A DNA stretch of 22,180 nt from JAAOZN01 sp964421575 (GCA_964421575.1 CAYQXI010000012.1:1-22180), one strand, 5' to 3'. Shown: positions 15,368 to 22,180, numbered from the stretch's first letter. The notes: generated by a model from the sequence alone, not told the origin. Numbers and translations are program-made.

Positions 15368-15386
15368 AACATATTTGATATATGTT
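15368..15386. promoter_or_regulatory. Candidate operator between AbrB-PhoU and pstC
   Basis: AACATAT (15368-15374), a 5-bp spacer, and ATATGTT (15380-15386) form a perfect 7-bp inverted repeat in the shared promoter region. It overlaps a TATA-like stretch for the minus-strand gene and lies 15-30 bp upstream of the pstC TATA box. Confidence 0.45.
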
Positions 15387-15400
15387 TTACTTGCCTCTAC

Positions 15401-15410
15401 CCTATATACG
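15401..15410 (+). promoter_or_regulatory. TATA box of the pst operon
   Basis: CCTATATACG, centred about 30 bp before the pstC ATG at 15435, consistent with a leaderless or short-leader transcript. Confidence 0.6.
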
Positions 15411-15434
15411 GCAAAGTAGAAACCACCTTACGTA

Positions 15435-16442
15435 ATGAAAAAAAGGAGGGGGAGGCAGAAGGCAAACCTTTCAGAGAATAGTGCACCACATCTCCCTCGC
15501 CTCTCTTCTTTAAGTTTCAAGGGTGACACGCTCTTCCTCGCACTAACCGTAGCGGCATCATCTGCTGTAATTATCATAATGGCTCTGCTGATAATTAAGA
15601 TCTATGAAGGAGCAGCCCCGGTATTCGACCGCTTCGGATTCGGCTTCCTAACAAGCGTGGAGTGGAACCCAGTAGAAAGCAGGAAAGCTTATGGTGCACT
15701 ACCCTATCTCCTAGGCACACTGGTAACATCAGCCATAGCGCTTATAGTCGGTGTGCCGATAAGCCTTGGGGTAGCGATCTTCTTAGCTGAGATCGCGCCG
15801 GGTAGCATTCGAGAACCCTTATCATACCTCATCGAGCTCTTGGCTGCGGTTCCAAGTGTAATCTACGGGCTATGGGGTGTGTTCGTGTTTAGATTCTGGG
15901 TTAGGGATCTGATAGAGGTACCTCTATCAACCTACCTCGGCTTCATACCGATATTCTCAGGCACACCCTACGGCCTTAGCATCTTAACCGGTGGGCTAAT
16001 ATTAGCCATTATGATTATACCAACAGTCTCAGCCGTCTGCAGAGAGGTTCTGTTAGCTGTGCCAAACACACAAAGGGAAGCAGCCTATAGCCTAGGTGCG
16101 ACAAAATGGGAGGCTATAAGGATAGGGGTGCTTAGCTACGCTCGCGCAGGCATAGTAGGAGCAGTAATCCTAGGGTTAGGAAGGGCTGTTGGAGAAACTA
16201 TGGCAGTAACGATGGTCATAGGCAACGCCGTAGGTCCCTCAGCTCTACCCACCTCTCTTCTTAAGGCTGGGCAGACGATGGCTTCACTTATCGCGAACGA
16301 GTTCAACGAAGCAGACCCTGTTTCGCTACACCCCTCAGCCCTTGTAGGCGTAGGCTTCATACTTCTGATTTCAGCACTCATAATAAACGTGGCTGCTCAG
16401 CTTCTTATCCACCACGTGAGGGCGAAAGCCATTGTGGAGTGA
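15435..16442 (+). CDS. pstC: Phosphate ABC transporter permease PstC
   Basis: 335-residue membrane permease with about six spans after a basic N-terminal tail (MKKRRGRQK). PstC hallmarks include LTSVEWNP, GALPYLLGT, GVAIFLAEIAP, AAVPSVIYGLWG, REAAYSLGATKWEAIR (cytoplasmic EAA-type loop) and GRAVGETMAVTMVIGN. It forms a heterodimer with PstA. It opens the operon pstC-pstA-pstB-phoU; no pstS precedes it. The stop overlaps pstA by 11 bp. Confidence 0.95.
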   Translation: MKKRRGRQKANLSENSAPHLPRLSSLSFKGDTLFLALTVAASSAVIIIMALLIIKIYEGAAPVFDRFGFGFLTSVEWNPVESRKAYGALPYLLGTLVTSAIALIVGVPISLGVAIFLAEIAPGSIREPLSYLIELLAAVPSVIYGLWGVFVFRFWVRDLIEVPLSTYLGFIPIFSGTPYGLSILTGGLILAIMIIPTVSAVCREVLLAVPNTQREAAYSLGATKWEAIRIGVLSYARAGIVGAVILGLGRAVGETMAVTMVIGNAVGPSALPTSLLKAGQTMASLIANEFNEADPVSLHPSALVGVGFILLISALIINVAAQLLIHHVRAKAIVE

Positions 16443-17292
16443 AAACAACTATAAGATAAGGAAGTTCAAGGACCGCCTAATACTCTCTCTAACCGTCGTT
16501 GCGGTAATAGTCGCGATCATACCCCTTCTAAGCATATTGTTCGAAGTCGTAATACGAGGCCTACCAGCAATTTCAATCGAGTTCCTAACATCACCACCTG
16601 GAATCATTGGGCAGCCTGGTGGTGGGATCGCTAACTCGATCCAAGGAACCTTCATTCTGATAGGCCTCTCAGCCCTCATAGGTGTGCCAATAGGCGTCTT
16701 CGCAGGCATATATCTAGCTGAATTCGGAAATAATCCTTTTGGCAAAGTGGTTCGATTTTTAAGTGATGTTTTGATGCAGATGCCCTCTATCGTAATAGGG
16801 ATATTCGTATATGTGCTGGTTGTGCTCACGTTAGGTAAATTTTCACCTCTCGCCGGCGCAGTGGCCCTCTCTATAATAATGCTTCCGATCGTGATAAAGA
16901 CTACAGAGGAATCCATAAGGCTTGTCCCCAATCTTCTACGCGAAGGAGCACTCGCCTTAGGTCTGAGGAGGTGGCGAGTGATACTAAGCATCATAGTCCC
17001 AGCTGCTAAAAGCGGAATAGTTACCGGAGTGATGCTGGCGGTAGCGAGGATAGCGGGCGAAACAGCACCACTTATAATGACCGTGCTAGGCAGCCAATGG
17101 TTCTTCACAAGCCTATTCGAACCCATAGATGCGCTGCCACTACGAATATGGAGGCTTGCTCTACTACCTTATGAATATGCGCATCAACAAGGTTGGGGTG
17201 CGGCGCTAGTTTTAATAACAATCGTATTAACCCTAAATGTTGTTGCTAAAACCTTGACTAAGATGAGTTTTAGGAGGAAGGTGAAGATTTGA
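16432..17292 (+). CDS. pstA: Phosphate ABC transporter permease PstA
   Basis: 286 residues with about six spans. PstA hallmarks: EFLTSPPG, GGGIANSIQGTFILIG, IYLAEFG, MQMPSIVIGIFVY, REGALALGLRRWRVIL (cytoplasmic loop) and ARIAGETAPLIMTVLG. Start TTG at 16432, 11 bp inside pstC. The stop overlaps pstB as TTGA. It pairs with PstC to form the phosphate channel. Confidence 0.95.
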   Translation: MWSENNYKIRKFKDRLILSLTVVAVIVAIIPLLSILFEVVIRGLPAISIEFLTSPPGIIGQPGGGIANSIQGTFILIGLSALIGVPIGVFAGIYLAEFGNNPFGKVVRFLSDVLMQMPSIVIGIFVYVLVVLTLGKFSPLAGAVALSIIMLPIVIKTTEESIRLVPNLLREGALALGLRRWRVILSIIVPAAKSGIVTGVMLAVARIAGETAPLIMTVLGSQWFFTSLFEPIDALPLRIWRLALLPYEYAHQQGWGAALVLITIVLTLNVVAKTLTKMSFRRKVKI

Positions 17293-18104
17293 CGCTCAAA
17301 TTGATTGTGGAGAAGAAGGAAGAAAAGCCGATACCTACTCCTAAGCCAGTTTATAAGATCGAGGTTGTTGGGTTGAACGCTTGGTTCGGTGATAATCACG
17401 TACTTAAGGACATAAACATGAGAATCAAGCCGAATACCATAACCGCTATAATAGGCCCTTCTGGCTGCGGTAAATCTACCTTCATCAGATGCCTCAATAG
17501 GATGCATGAGCTGGTGCCTAACGCGAAAGTGTCGGGTAAAGTCTACCTTGACGGGAAGGATATTTACGCGCCAGAGGTAGATCCGGTTCTCGTAAGAAGA
17601 AGGATTGGGATGGTCTTCCAGAAGCCCAATCCATTCCCGACGATGTCGGTCTACGATAACGTAGCAGCCGGGGTTAAGCTCGCAGGCGTGCGAAATAAGC
17701 AGATACTCGATAAGATTGTTAGGGAGAGCCTTGAAGCAGCTTGGCTCTGGGATGAGGTGAAGGACGACCTCAACAAATCGGGCGCAGAACTATCAGGTGG
17801 TCAGCAGCAGAGGCTCTGCATAGCACGGGCACTAGCCGTTAAACCAGAGGTTATTTTGATGGATGAACCTTGCTCAGCCTTAGATCCAATAGCTACTGCT
17901 AAGATAGAGCAGCTGATGGTGAAGTTGAAAGAAGAGTATACGGTTGTTCTAGTTACCCACAACATGCAGCAGGCAGCCCGTGTCTCAGACTACACAGCCT
18001 TCTTCTACCTAGGTAGGCTCATCGAATACGGAGAGACCTCACAGATCTTTGAGAACCCACGAGAGGAGTTGACTGAGAAGTATATAACGGGGAAGTTCGG
18101 TTAG
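17289..18104 (+). CDS. pstB: Phosphate ABC transporter ATPase PstB
   Basis: 271 residues. Walker A GPSGCGKS (56-63), PstB-specific LNRMHEL and FQKPNPFPTMSVYDNVA, signature LSGGQQQR (168-175), Walker B ILMDEPCSALDP, and the D-loop/H-loop THNMQQAARVSDYTAFFYLG. Catalytic residues intact. The N-terminal ~20 residues (Lys- and Pro-rich) are an extension. Start TTG within the pstA stop. It powers PstCA. Confidence 0.97.
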   Translation: MTLKLIVEKKEEKPIPTPKPVYKIEVVGLNAWFGDNHVLKDINMRIKPNTITAIIGPSGCGKSTFIRCLNRMHELVPNAKVSGKVYLDGKDIYAPEVDPVLVRRRIGMVFQKPNPFPTMSVYDNVAAGVKLAGVRNKQILDKIVRESLEAAWLWDEVKDDLNKSGAELSGGQQQRLCIARALAVKPEVILMDEPCSALDPIATAKIEQLMVKLKEEYTVVLVTHNMQQAARVSDYTAFFYLGRLIEYGETSQIFENPREELTEKYITGKFG

Positions 18105-18114
18105 ATGATGCTAG

Positions 18115-18759
18115 TTGGTTAGGTTACTTGACCTAGGGCTAGAGCGGTTGAAGAACATGCTGATCGATATGGGCTACTTCTCCGAGCAGACAGTCTCAAC
18201 GGCTATAGATGCCTATACACAGAACAAGGACCTTGTCAACGAAGTTTATGCAGCTTCTGAGCGCCTAAGGATACTCGAAGAAGAGGTTAGCGAACTAGCG
18301 ATAGAACTCTTGGCCAGATATCAGCCCGTGGCTTCAGATCTACGCTTCATAAAATCGTGCTTGGAAATCGCTTACGGCTTTACAAGGTTCGGGCGATACG
18401 CCTATGATATAATGCAGGTGAGAAGTATATTCGGAGACCTCTCACAGTGTGACACCAAACCGATAGAAGAGGCTGGTAAACACGCCAAAGAAATGATTCG
18501 GCTCAGCATTAAAGCGTTCATAGAACGTGACATAAATCTTGCTAAGAAGATCAAAGAGATGGATAACGTGATAGACAGCCTCTACCTAAACTATGTTAAG
18601 GCAGCGGCTGTGAACAAAGACAAGGATATAAAATGTACAATTGCTGGGACGCTCATTCTAAGATATCTAGAAAGGATAGCTGACCACGCTACCTACATAG
18701 CAGACTCCATACAATACATAAAATCAGGCACTAAAGCTTCGAGAAGAGCGGTGGGTTAA
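18115..18759 (+). CDS. phoU: PhoU, phosphate uptake regulator
   Basis: 214 residues, the usual length. Two three-helix PhoU repeats, with RFGRYAYDIMQVRS in the first and RYLERIADHATYIADS in the second, the metal-cluster positions. PhoU links PstSCAB activity to phosphate signalling. Start TTG at 18115 after a 10-bp gap from pstB; the nearby ATGs at 18105 and 18108 are out of frame. A second PhoU-domain protein is fused to AbrB at 14271-15344. Confidence 0.9.
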   Translation: MVRLLDLGLERLKNMLIDMGYFSEQTVSTAIDAYTQNKDLVNEVYAASERLRILEEEVSELAIELLARYQPVASDLRFIKSCLEIAYGFTRFGRYAYDIMQVRSIFGDLSQCDTKPIEEAGKHAKEMIRLSIKAFIERDINLAKKIKEMDNVIDSLYLNYVKAAAVNKDKDIKCTIAGTLILRYLERIADHATYIADSIQYIKSGTKASRRAVG

Positions 18760-19066
18760 TTTAATACGCTAAAGATAATTCAAATGAAGCCCAACAGCGA
18801 TCTCCTAAGCGAGGATATTGAGAACCTTCATGAAGACTTTCAACTCACGCTACTAAGACAAATTCACCTATTTGTATACAGTTGCACAATGTTGTCTTTA
18901 GCAGGTAATAATAGGTAATAAATTCGCTGAGTAGAGATCGATCTCGTGATTCTTACTAAATATTTGCGAAGGGGCGCAAGAAACATTTGATGTTTTATGC
19001 AAAAGATAACTTTTGGTTTGTGGAAAATCTTTAAAGCAGAGTAAGACGTTGGTTTGGTGAGCGGTC
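18760..19066. other. Intergenic region, 307 bp, upstream of the MFS gene
   Basis: No credible gene is seen, only a weak 44-codon frame at 18784-18918. It contains the perfect 12-bp palindrome GAGATCGATCTC (18934-18945), the inverted repeat AAACAT-TTG-ATGTTT (18981-18995) and a repeated GGTAATA at 18903 and 18913. A TATA-like TTTAAA at 19030-19035 lies about 34 bp before the TTG at 19067. Confidence 0.4.
18934..18945. promoter_or_regulatory. Perfect 12-bp palindrome, candidate operator
   Basis: GAGATCGATCTC lies about 85-95 bp upstream of the TATA box of the MFS gene. It suits a dimeric regulator, but no regulator can be assigned. Confidence 0.3.
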
Positions 19067-20251
19067 TTGAATAGATGGCTCTACCCCCCAATCGGATTCA
19101 TAATAAACATAGCTTTAGGTACCATATATAGTTGGAGCGTCTTTAGGGTGCCGTTAGAGAAGCTCTTCAGCTGGTCTAGTGTGGAGTCTAGCCTACCTTT
19201 CACGGTCTTCTTAGCGCTATTCGGCCTCACTATGCCTTTCGGCGGTAGGTTGATGTCCACAATCGGCCCAAGGAAAACGGCTTTGATGGGCTCGGTCTTA
19301 GTCGGTTTAGGCTGGGTTTTGGCTTACTTTGCAGATAAAGTGCCTTGGTCTCTCGCATACATGTTAGTCGCCTATGGTGTGATTGGAGGCGTTGGGGTTG
19401 GTTTGGTGTATGGTGTGCCTATAGCGGTCTCAAGCAGGTGGATACCAGAGCGCAAAGGTTTGGCTACTGGCATAGCCATACTCGGCTTCGGCCTTTCCCC
19501 ACTCATAACCGCTGTTACTTCAGCGCTATTGATCCAATCAGTAGGGGTCCTTCAAACCTTCCTCTACCTCGGCATTACATTCACGATAATTTTAGTAATA
19601 CTCTCGCTTCCACTTAGGTTCCCGCCGGCTGAAACTGCTGCAGCGGCTTTGGCAACCGTATCTAAAGGCTTGGATCTGCAGCCTAGGGAGATGGTTAAGA
19701 CCAGAACCTTCGCCGGGCTATGGCTCTCTTATGTCCTCGGCACAACAGGAGGCTTCATAGCCATTTCTTTGGCAGCAAAGTATGGGCAAGAAGTGATCAA
19801 ACTCGACCCAGCGCTAGCTGCTGTGGCTACAGCGGTCTTCGCTATATTTAATGGCGTAGGTAGACCCTCCTTCGGTTATCTTTGTGATAAAATTGGCCCT
19901 TATAACGCTGCTTGGATATCCTTCGTAATGATCTTAGCTGCAGCTTTAGGTGCGAGTGGTGGCGCCTCGTTACTAATCTACTTTACGACGTTTTCGCTGC
20001 TTTGGTTCACGTTTGGAGGCTGGTTGGCTATCGCTCCTGCGGCGACATCGACCTACTTTGGTGTGAAGAACATAGGTTCCAACTACGGGATAGTCTTTAC
20101 AGCATATGGTGTAGGTGCTATAGTTGGTCCACAAGTGTCTTCATACATCTACGCTTCCACAGGCACATATAGCCTAGTCTTCTTGACCACAGCGGTTCTA
20201 GCGTTGGTAGGGTTGGCAGTGGCGGTTACAACATTAAAGCGTGGTAGATGA
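19067..20251 (+). CDS. MFS transporter, oxalate/formate antiporter (OFA) type
   Basis: 394 residues with about 12 membrane spans, opening with the OFA signature LGTIYSWSVFRVPLEK and PFGGRLMSTIGPRK (the MFS A-loop), and GVGVGLVYGVPIAVSSRW, then GNSY-like GSNYGIVFTAYGVGAIVGP in the C-terminal half. This family moves monocarboxylates or dicarboxylates such as formate, oxalate or lactate. The substrate cannot be set from sequence. Start TTG at 19067, TATA-like TTTAAA 34 bp upstream. It converges on the TrmB gene across a 43-bp gap holding an inverted repeat. Confidence 0.88.
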   Translation: MNRWLYPPIGFIINIALGTIYSWSVFRVPLEKLFSWSSVESSLPFTVFLALFGLTMPFGGRLMSTIGPRKTALMGSVLVGLGWVLAYFADKVPWSLAYMLVAYGVIGGVGVGLVYGVPIAVSSRWIPERKGLATGIAILGFGLSPLITAVTSALLIQSVGVLQTFLYLGITFTIILVILSLPLRFPPAETAAAALATVSKGLDLQPREMVKTRTFAGLWLSYVLGTTGGFIAISLAAKYGQEVIKLDPALAAVATAVFAIFNGVGRPSFGYLCDKIGPYNAAWISFVMILAAALGASGGASLLIYFTTFSLLWFTFGGWLAIAPAATSTYFGVKNIGSNYGIVFTAYGVGAIVGPQVSSYIYASTGTYSLVFLTTAVLALVGLAVAVTTLKRGR

Positions 20252-20261
20252 TATGCTTGAG

Positions 20262-20276
20262 AGAGCGCTGCGCTCT
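20262..20276. terminator. Candidate bidirectional terminator hairpin
   Basis: AGAGCGC-T-GCGCTCT, a 15-bp inverted repeat in the short gap between two convergent genes (MFS ends 20251, TrmB ends 20295). The + strand continues TTCTATCTTTAT. Archaeal terminators are mainly U-tracts, so the hairpin role is tentative. Confidence 0.4.
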
Positions 20277-20294
20277 TCTATCTTTATAGCCACT

Positions 20295-21083
20295 TTAACC
20301 TAAGTATTCTTTAAGTGTAAGCGAGTCGGACCATAGATAGTCAAAGTAGTTCTTTGCGAACTTCGCTAGGCTGGTGTGGGCTGACCAGATGGCGAGCTTA
20401 GATTCGTTGCCGGCACCTACTCCTAGAATGAGGACGACTTGGTTGGTGTCCGCTATGACCCCTCCGCCGAACATTTGATCCCTCAACCTTACTTCACCCA
20501 TTCTTGCTAGGTTGGTGACTATGCTTCTCTCGATGTTGGTTGTGAGGAGCATTCGAACCTTAACATCAGATGGGAGTTTTGAGAAGGTTGGTGCGATTAA
20601 GTCGGCTAGTCTTGCAGAAAGGGAGGGTATGGCGATCATCAGCTCCTTCTCGCAAAAAGAGATCGTTTCTTTGATCTTACTTAGGATGTTGTGTTCGCCT
20701 CTGATAATCCAGATTTCGGGCATCTCTCTTACGCCTCTCTGTTCGTATATTGGTGTGAGCTCCTCTAGGATCATTCGCTCGTTTTCAGCGATCTCCTTCT
20801 CTAACCTCATCTTTGTGATCTCTATGCAAGTTGCTGGGTGCTTCGGGTAAAATCTGCTTGGTCTTGAGCGGTCAGAGGCGACCCAACCCTTCTCCTCCAA
20901 GCTGTTTAATACTTCGTAGATCTTTGAGTAGGGTACACCGGATTTTCTACTTAGCTCGACTGCGGTCTGCTCACCGTATTCTACTAGTGTTGTGTAGGCT
21001 TTTATTTCGTATTCAGTTAAGCCGAGCCCCCTTAACGCTCTGTATGTGCGCTCGCTTATGGGCAGCGGATCCTCACCTTCCAT
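20295..21083 (-). CDS. TrmB-family transcription regulator
   Basis: 262 residues from ATG at 21083 (TTG at 21089 is an alternative). The N-terminal winged helix (about 12-75) has the TrmB signature GLTEYEIKAYTTLVEYGEQTAVELS and GVPYSKIYEVLNSLEEKGW. The C-terminal ~180 residues form the PLD-like effector domain (EIWIIRGEHNILSKIK, ELMIAIPSL, VKVRMLLTTN). TrmB proteins sense sugars or other small ligands. The TATA-like GGTTAATAAGC at 21113-21103 sits about 25 bp before this ATG, so the transcript is leaderless. It is divergent to the PPOX gene and convergent to the MFS gene, either of which may be a target. Confidence 0.88.
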   Translation of the reverse strand: MEGEDPLPISERTYRALRGLGLTEYEIKAYTTLVEYGEQTAVELSRKSGVPYSKIYEVLNSLEEKGWVASDRSRPSRFYPKHPATCIEITKMRLEKEIAENERMILEELTPIYEQRGVREMPEIWIIRGEHNILSKIKETISFCEKELMIAIPSLSARLADLIAPTFSKLPSDVKVRMLLTTNIERSIVTNLARMGEVRLRDQMFGGGVIADTNQVVLILGVGAGNESKLAIWSAHTSLAKFAKNYFDYLWSDSLTLKEYLG

Positions 21084-21145
21084 AGACAACTTTGCGTGTG
21101 ACGCTTATTAACCTTAATAGACGCGAGCAGACTTTCAGCACAACA

Positions 21146-21150
21146 TTTAT
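21146..21150 (+). promoter_or_regulatory. TATA box of the PPOX-family gene
   Basis: CATTTATCTA, core about 28 bp before the ATG at 21177, consistent with a leaderless transcript. The palindrome GAGTACTC (21160-21167) lies between it and the start. Confidence 0.45.
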
Positions 21151-21176
21151 CTAAATAGTGAGTACTCGTATAAATT

Positions 21177-21584
21177 ATGCGGGAGGAGGGTTGGCAGAAG
21201 CTATTAAGAGAGGAGCGTGTGGCCAGATTAGCTACACACTCTGATCAAGGTAGGATTCATTTGGTGCCGGTCTGCTACGCTTATGATGGTAGAGATATTT
21301 TCATAGGTACTAGTATGGATTCGAAGAAGGTTAGGAATGTGAAGAGGAATAGTAGTGTTGCGTTCGTCGTCGACTTCTATGTTGAGGATTGGTCTAAGCT
21401 GAAGGGTGTGATGATACAGGGGAAGGCTGAGGTGGTGGAGGGTGGTAGAGTGTTCGAGGAAGCGAAGAAGCTTCTCTACGAGAAGTATCCGCAGTATGAG
21501 GCGAGCGCACCTATCGAGGAAGGCGAGTCGGTGATCATAAAGATCACACCAGAGAAGATAGTATCTTGGGACTACGAGAGCTAG
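21177..21584 (+). CDS. Pyridoxamine 5'-phosphate oxidase-like (PPOX/FDOR) flavin protein
   Basis: 135 residues with the split beta-barrel pattern of the PPOX superfamily: RVARLATHSDQGRIHLVPV, IFIGTSMDSKKVRNVKRN, SSVAFVVDFYVEDW and VMIQGKAEVVE. Archaeal members bind FMN or F420 and reduce small molecules; the cofactor cannot be fixed here, though the archaeal setting makes F420 plausible. ATG start with a TATA box about 28 bp upstream. It stands alone, divergent from trmB, and ends 45 bp before tRNA-Ser. Confidence 0.82.
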   Translation: MREEGWQKLLREERVARLATHSDQGRIHLVPVCYAYDGRDIFIGTSMDSKKVRNVKRNSSVAFVVDFYVEDWSKLKGVMIQGKAEVVEGGRVFEEAKKLLYEKYPQYEASAPIEEGESVIIKITPEKIVSWDYES

Positions 21585-21629
21585 ACTGTGGATAAACTTT
21601 ATCTTAAGCCTCCTGTTAGGTAAGAATCA

Positions 21630-21753
21630 GCCGGGATCGCCTAGACTAAACCTAAGGGGGAGAAGAGATTAGATCTCCCCAACCTGGTAGGGCGCAGGCC
21701 TGCTAAGTCTGTGACCCGCAAGGGTCTCGGGGGTTCAAATCCCCCTCCCGGCG
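21630..21753 (+). tRNA. tRNA-Ser (GCU) with a D-loop intron of about 38 nt
   Basis: Acceptor GCCGGGA (21630-21636) pairs fully with TCCCGGC (21746-21752), discriminator G at 21753. The anticodon stem is CAGGC/GUCUG with loop CUGCUAA, so the anticodon is GCU (Ser). The long variable arm GACCC-GCAA-GGGTC confirms class II, and the T-arm is GGGGG-TTCAAAT-CCCCC. Between D-loop halves CCTAG (ends 21644) and CCTGGTAG (from 21683) lies about 38 nt containing its own stem GGGGAGA/TCTCCCC (21657-21663 / 21674-21680). Removing it leaves a normal ~86-nt tRNA. The exact splice points are not fixed. No CCA is encoded. Confidence 0.92.
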
Positions 21754-22045
21754 TCGTTTCATTAGCAACCAGCTGTGTTAAGGGCTGGGGCACGTTGTTC
21801 TGGAGGTGACTACAGGTAGTCACCAGGTGACTATTAGGAGTCACCAAAGGTCTTAGGGTGGCTTCGAGGTTCGGCCAGTTCTTTGCAGCTTCCTTTAGGA
21901 GGGGTAGTTCTAGGTTGATGAAGGTTTTGAGTTTCTTGATGATCCTGTATCTTAATGCTTTTGCGAAGTCTGGGTTTGGGTTTAGCTGACCTCTTAGGAA
22001 GGCTATTTCTGCTCTTGTGAGGAGTGCTGGTTTGACTTCACTCAT
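21641..22045 (-). CDS. Small protein running antisense into tRNA-Ser, possibly of an integrated element
   Basis: 134 residues from ATG at 22045, whose start overlaps the stop of the upstream partial gene as ATGA, so the two are coupled. The N-terminal ~55 residues (LLTRAEIAFLRGQL, then RYRIIKKLKTFINLELPLL) look like a conserved helical domain; I recall similar small archaeal proteins near integration sites but cannot check. Residues about 66-80 are a heptad-type duplication VTPNSHL/VTTCSHL encoded by tandem palindromes. The last ~35 residues (GGGFEPPRP onward) are merely the antisense of the tRNA. The true functional protein may have been truncated or re-ended by integration at the tRNA. Confidence 0.5.
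   Translation of the reverse strand: MSEVKPALLTRAEIAFLRGQLNPNPDFAKALRYRIIKKLKTFINLELPLLKEAAKNWPNLEATLRPLVTPNSHLVTTCSHLQNNVPQPLTQLVANETTPGGGFEPPRPLRVTDLAGLRPTRLGRSNLFSPLGLV
21645..21682 (+). other. Predicted tRNA intron (approximate limits)
   Basis: Insert in the D-loop of tRNA-Ser, at a non-canonical place rather than 37/38. It carries a 7-bp stem GGGGAGA/TCTCCCC with a 10-nt loop. A bulge-helix-bulge for the splicing endonuclease is expected around the edges (CUAG can pair with CUGG), but I cannot place it exactly. Confidence 0.75.
21805..21845. repeat. Two tandem 20-bp palindromes
   Basis: GGTGACTAC-AG-GTAGTCACC (21805-21824) and, one base later, GGTGACT-ATTAGG-AGTCACC (21826-21845). The half-site GGTGACT thus occurs four times in alternating orientation. 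Read on the minus strand this is a 21-bp in-frame tandem repeat within the small gene. The positions lie 52-92 bp from the tRNA 3' end. Confidence 0.8.
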
Positions 22046-22180
22046 CTGCCTTCACCAAAGTATGGTTTGTAGTCTTCACACACGTAGTCGGTTGCTTTAA
22101 CCTTTCCTTTTGGGCACCAGCCCTTTGCTTCCCAGATGAAGCCGTCTTCGGTCAAGGTGAATCTCCGGCACCCTATGCAT
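22042..22180 (-). CDS. Partial small Cys-rich (zinc-ribbon-like) protein
   Basis: Only the last 45 residues are in the window; the gene continues past 22180. The sequence begins CIGCRRFTLTEDG and contains four Cys (C-x2-C near the start, one in GWCPKGK, one in YVCEDYKP), a pattern typical of a small zinc ribbon. Its TGA overlaps the ATG of the downstream gene (ATGA), so it and the gene ending at the tRNA form a coupled pair. Not recognised further. There is no in-frame start inside the window. Confidence 0.6.
   Translation of the reverse strand, partial: CIGCRRFTLTEDGFIWEAKGWCPKGKVKATDYVCEDYKPYFGEGR

Noticed and set aside
16449..17126. 225-codon minus-strand frame opposite pstA
   Set aside because: Long, but its Thr/Ile/Pro-rich content is the mirror of a membrane protein, and pstA is certain.
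18784..18918. 44-codon frame beginning ATGAAGCCC upstream of the MFS gene
   Set aside because: No ribosome site, promoter or family pattern; length is within chance for this spacer.
20512..20850. Plus-strand frame opposite trmB
   Set aside because: Shadow of the clear TrmB gene.

Overview
The window looks like a chromosomal segment of an archaeon, most likely in the Thermoproteota (Bathyarchaeia / Nitrososphaeria-type lineages). That placement is inference. The evidence is archaeal TATA boxes about 25-34 bp before many starts (leaderless or short-leader transcripts), frequent TTG and GTG starts, a Trm14-type tRNA methyltransferase, TrmB and Lrp regulators, an AbrB-PhoU fusion, an Hjc-type resolvase, a Fae-Hps fusion, and a tRNA-Ser(GCU) with no encoded CCA and an apparent intron in the D-loop. 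No rRNA and no CRISPR array were seen.

Layout. (1) 1-4014, + strand: the C-terminal part of a tungsten aldehyde:ferredoxin oxidoreductase (AOR) family protein, a CooT-like nickel protein, two CooC-like nickel-insertion ATPases and a nucleotidyltransferase-like protein, tightly packed as one operon. (2) 3994-5675: a convergent Cys-rich protein of unknown function, then a THUMP-domain tRNA methyltransferase. (3) 6041-9270: a LIV-type (branched-chain amino acid) ABC importer split into livGF on + and livHM on -, tail to tail, with no binding protein. (4) 9719-11441: a small unknown gene coupled to a bifunctional Fae-Hps (formaldehyde/ribulose monophosphate metabolism), then a small membrane protein. 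(5) 11442-14240: a decayed gene remnant, an Hjc-like nuclease with Gln in place of a catalytic Glu, an Lrp regulator, and a radical SAM/SPASM protein coupled to an ECF S-component-like membrane protein. (6) 14271-18759: phosphate transport, with a divergent AbrB-PhoU gene, then pstC-pstA-pstB-phoU and no pstS. (7) 19067-21584: an OFA-type MFS transporter, a TrmB regulator and a PPOX/FDOR-type flavin oxidoreductase. (8) 21630-22180: the intron-bearing tRNA-Ser, with a minus-strand pair of coupled small genes running into it, probably the edge of an integrated element. Two tandem 20-bp palindromes lie inside the first of these small genes.

How they fit together: the AOR-CooT-CooC-CooC group suggests tungsten enzymology beside nickel-centre (CO dehydrogenase-type) maturation. 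Fae-Hps fits C1/pentose interconversion. Both ABC importers lack substrate-binding proteins here. The most unusual signals are the tRNA-Ser edge region, the Hjc Glu-to-Gln change, the AOR/Coo cluster and the degenerate LivG signature.
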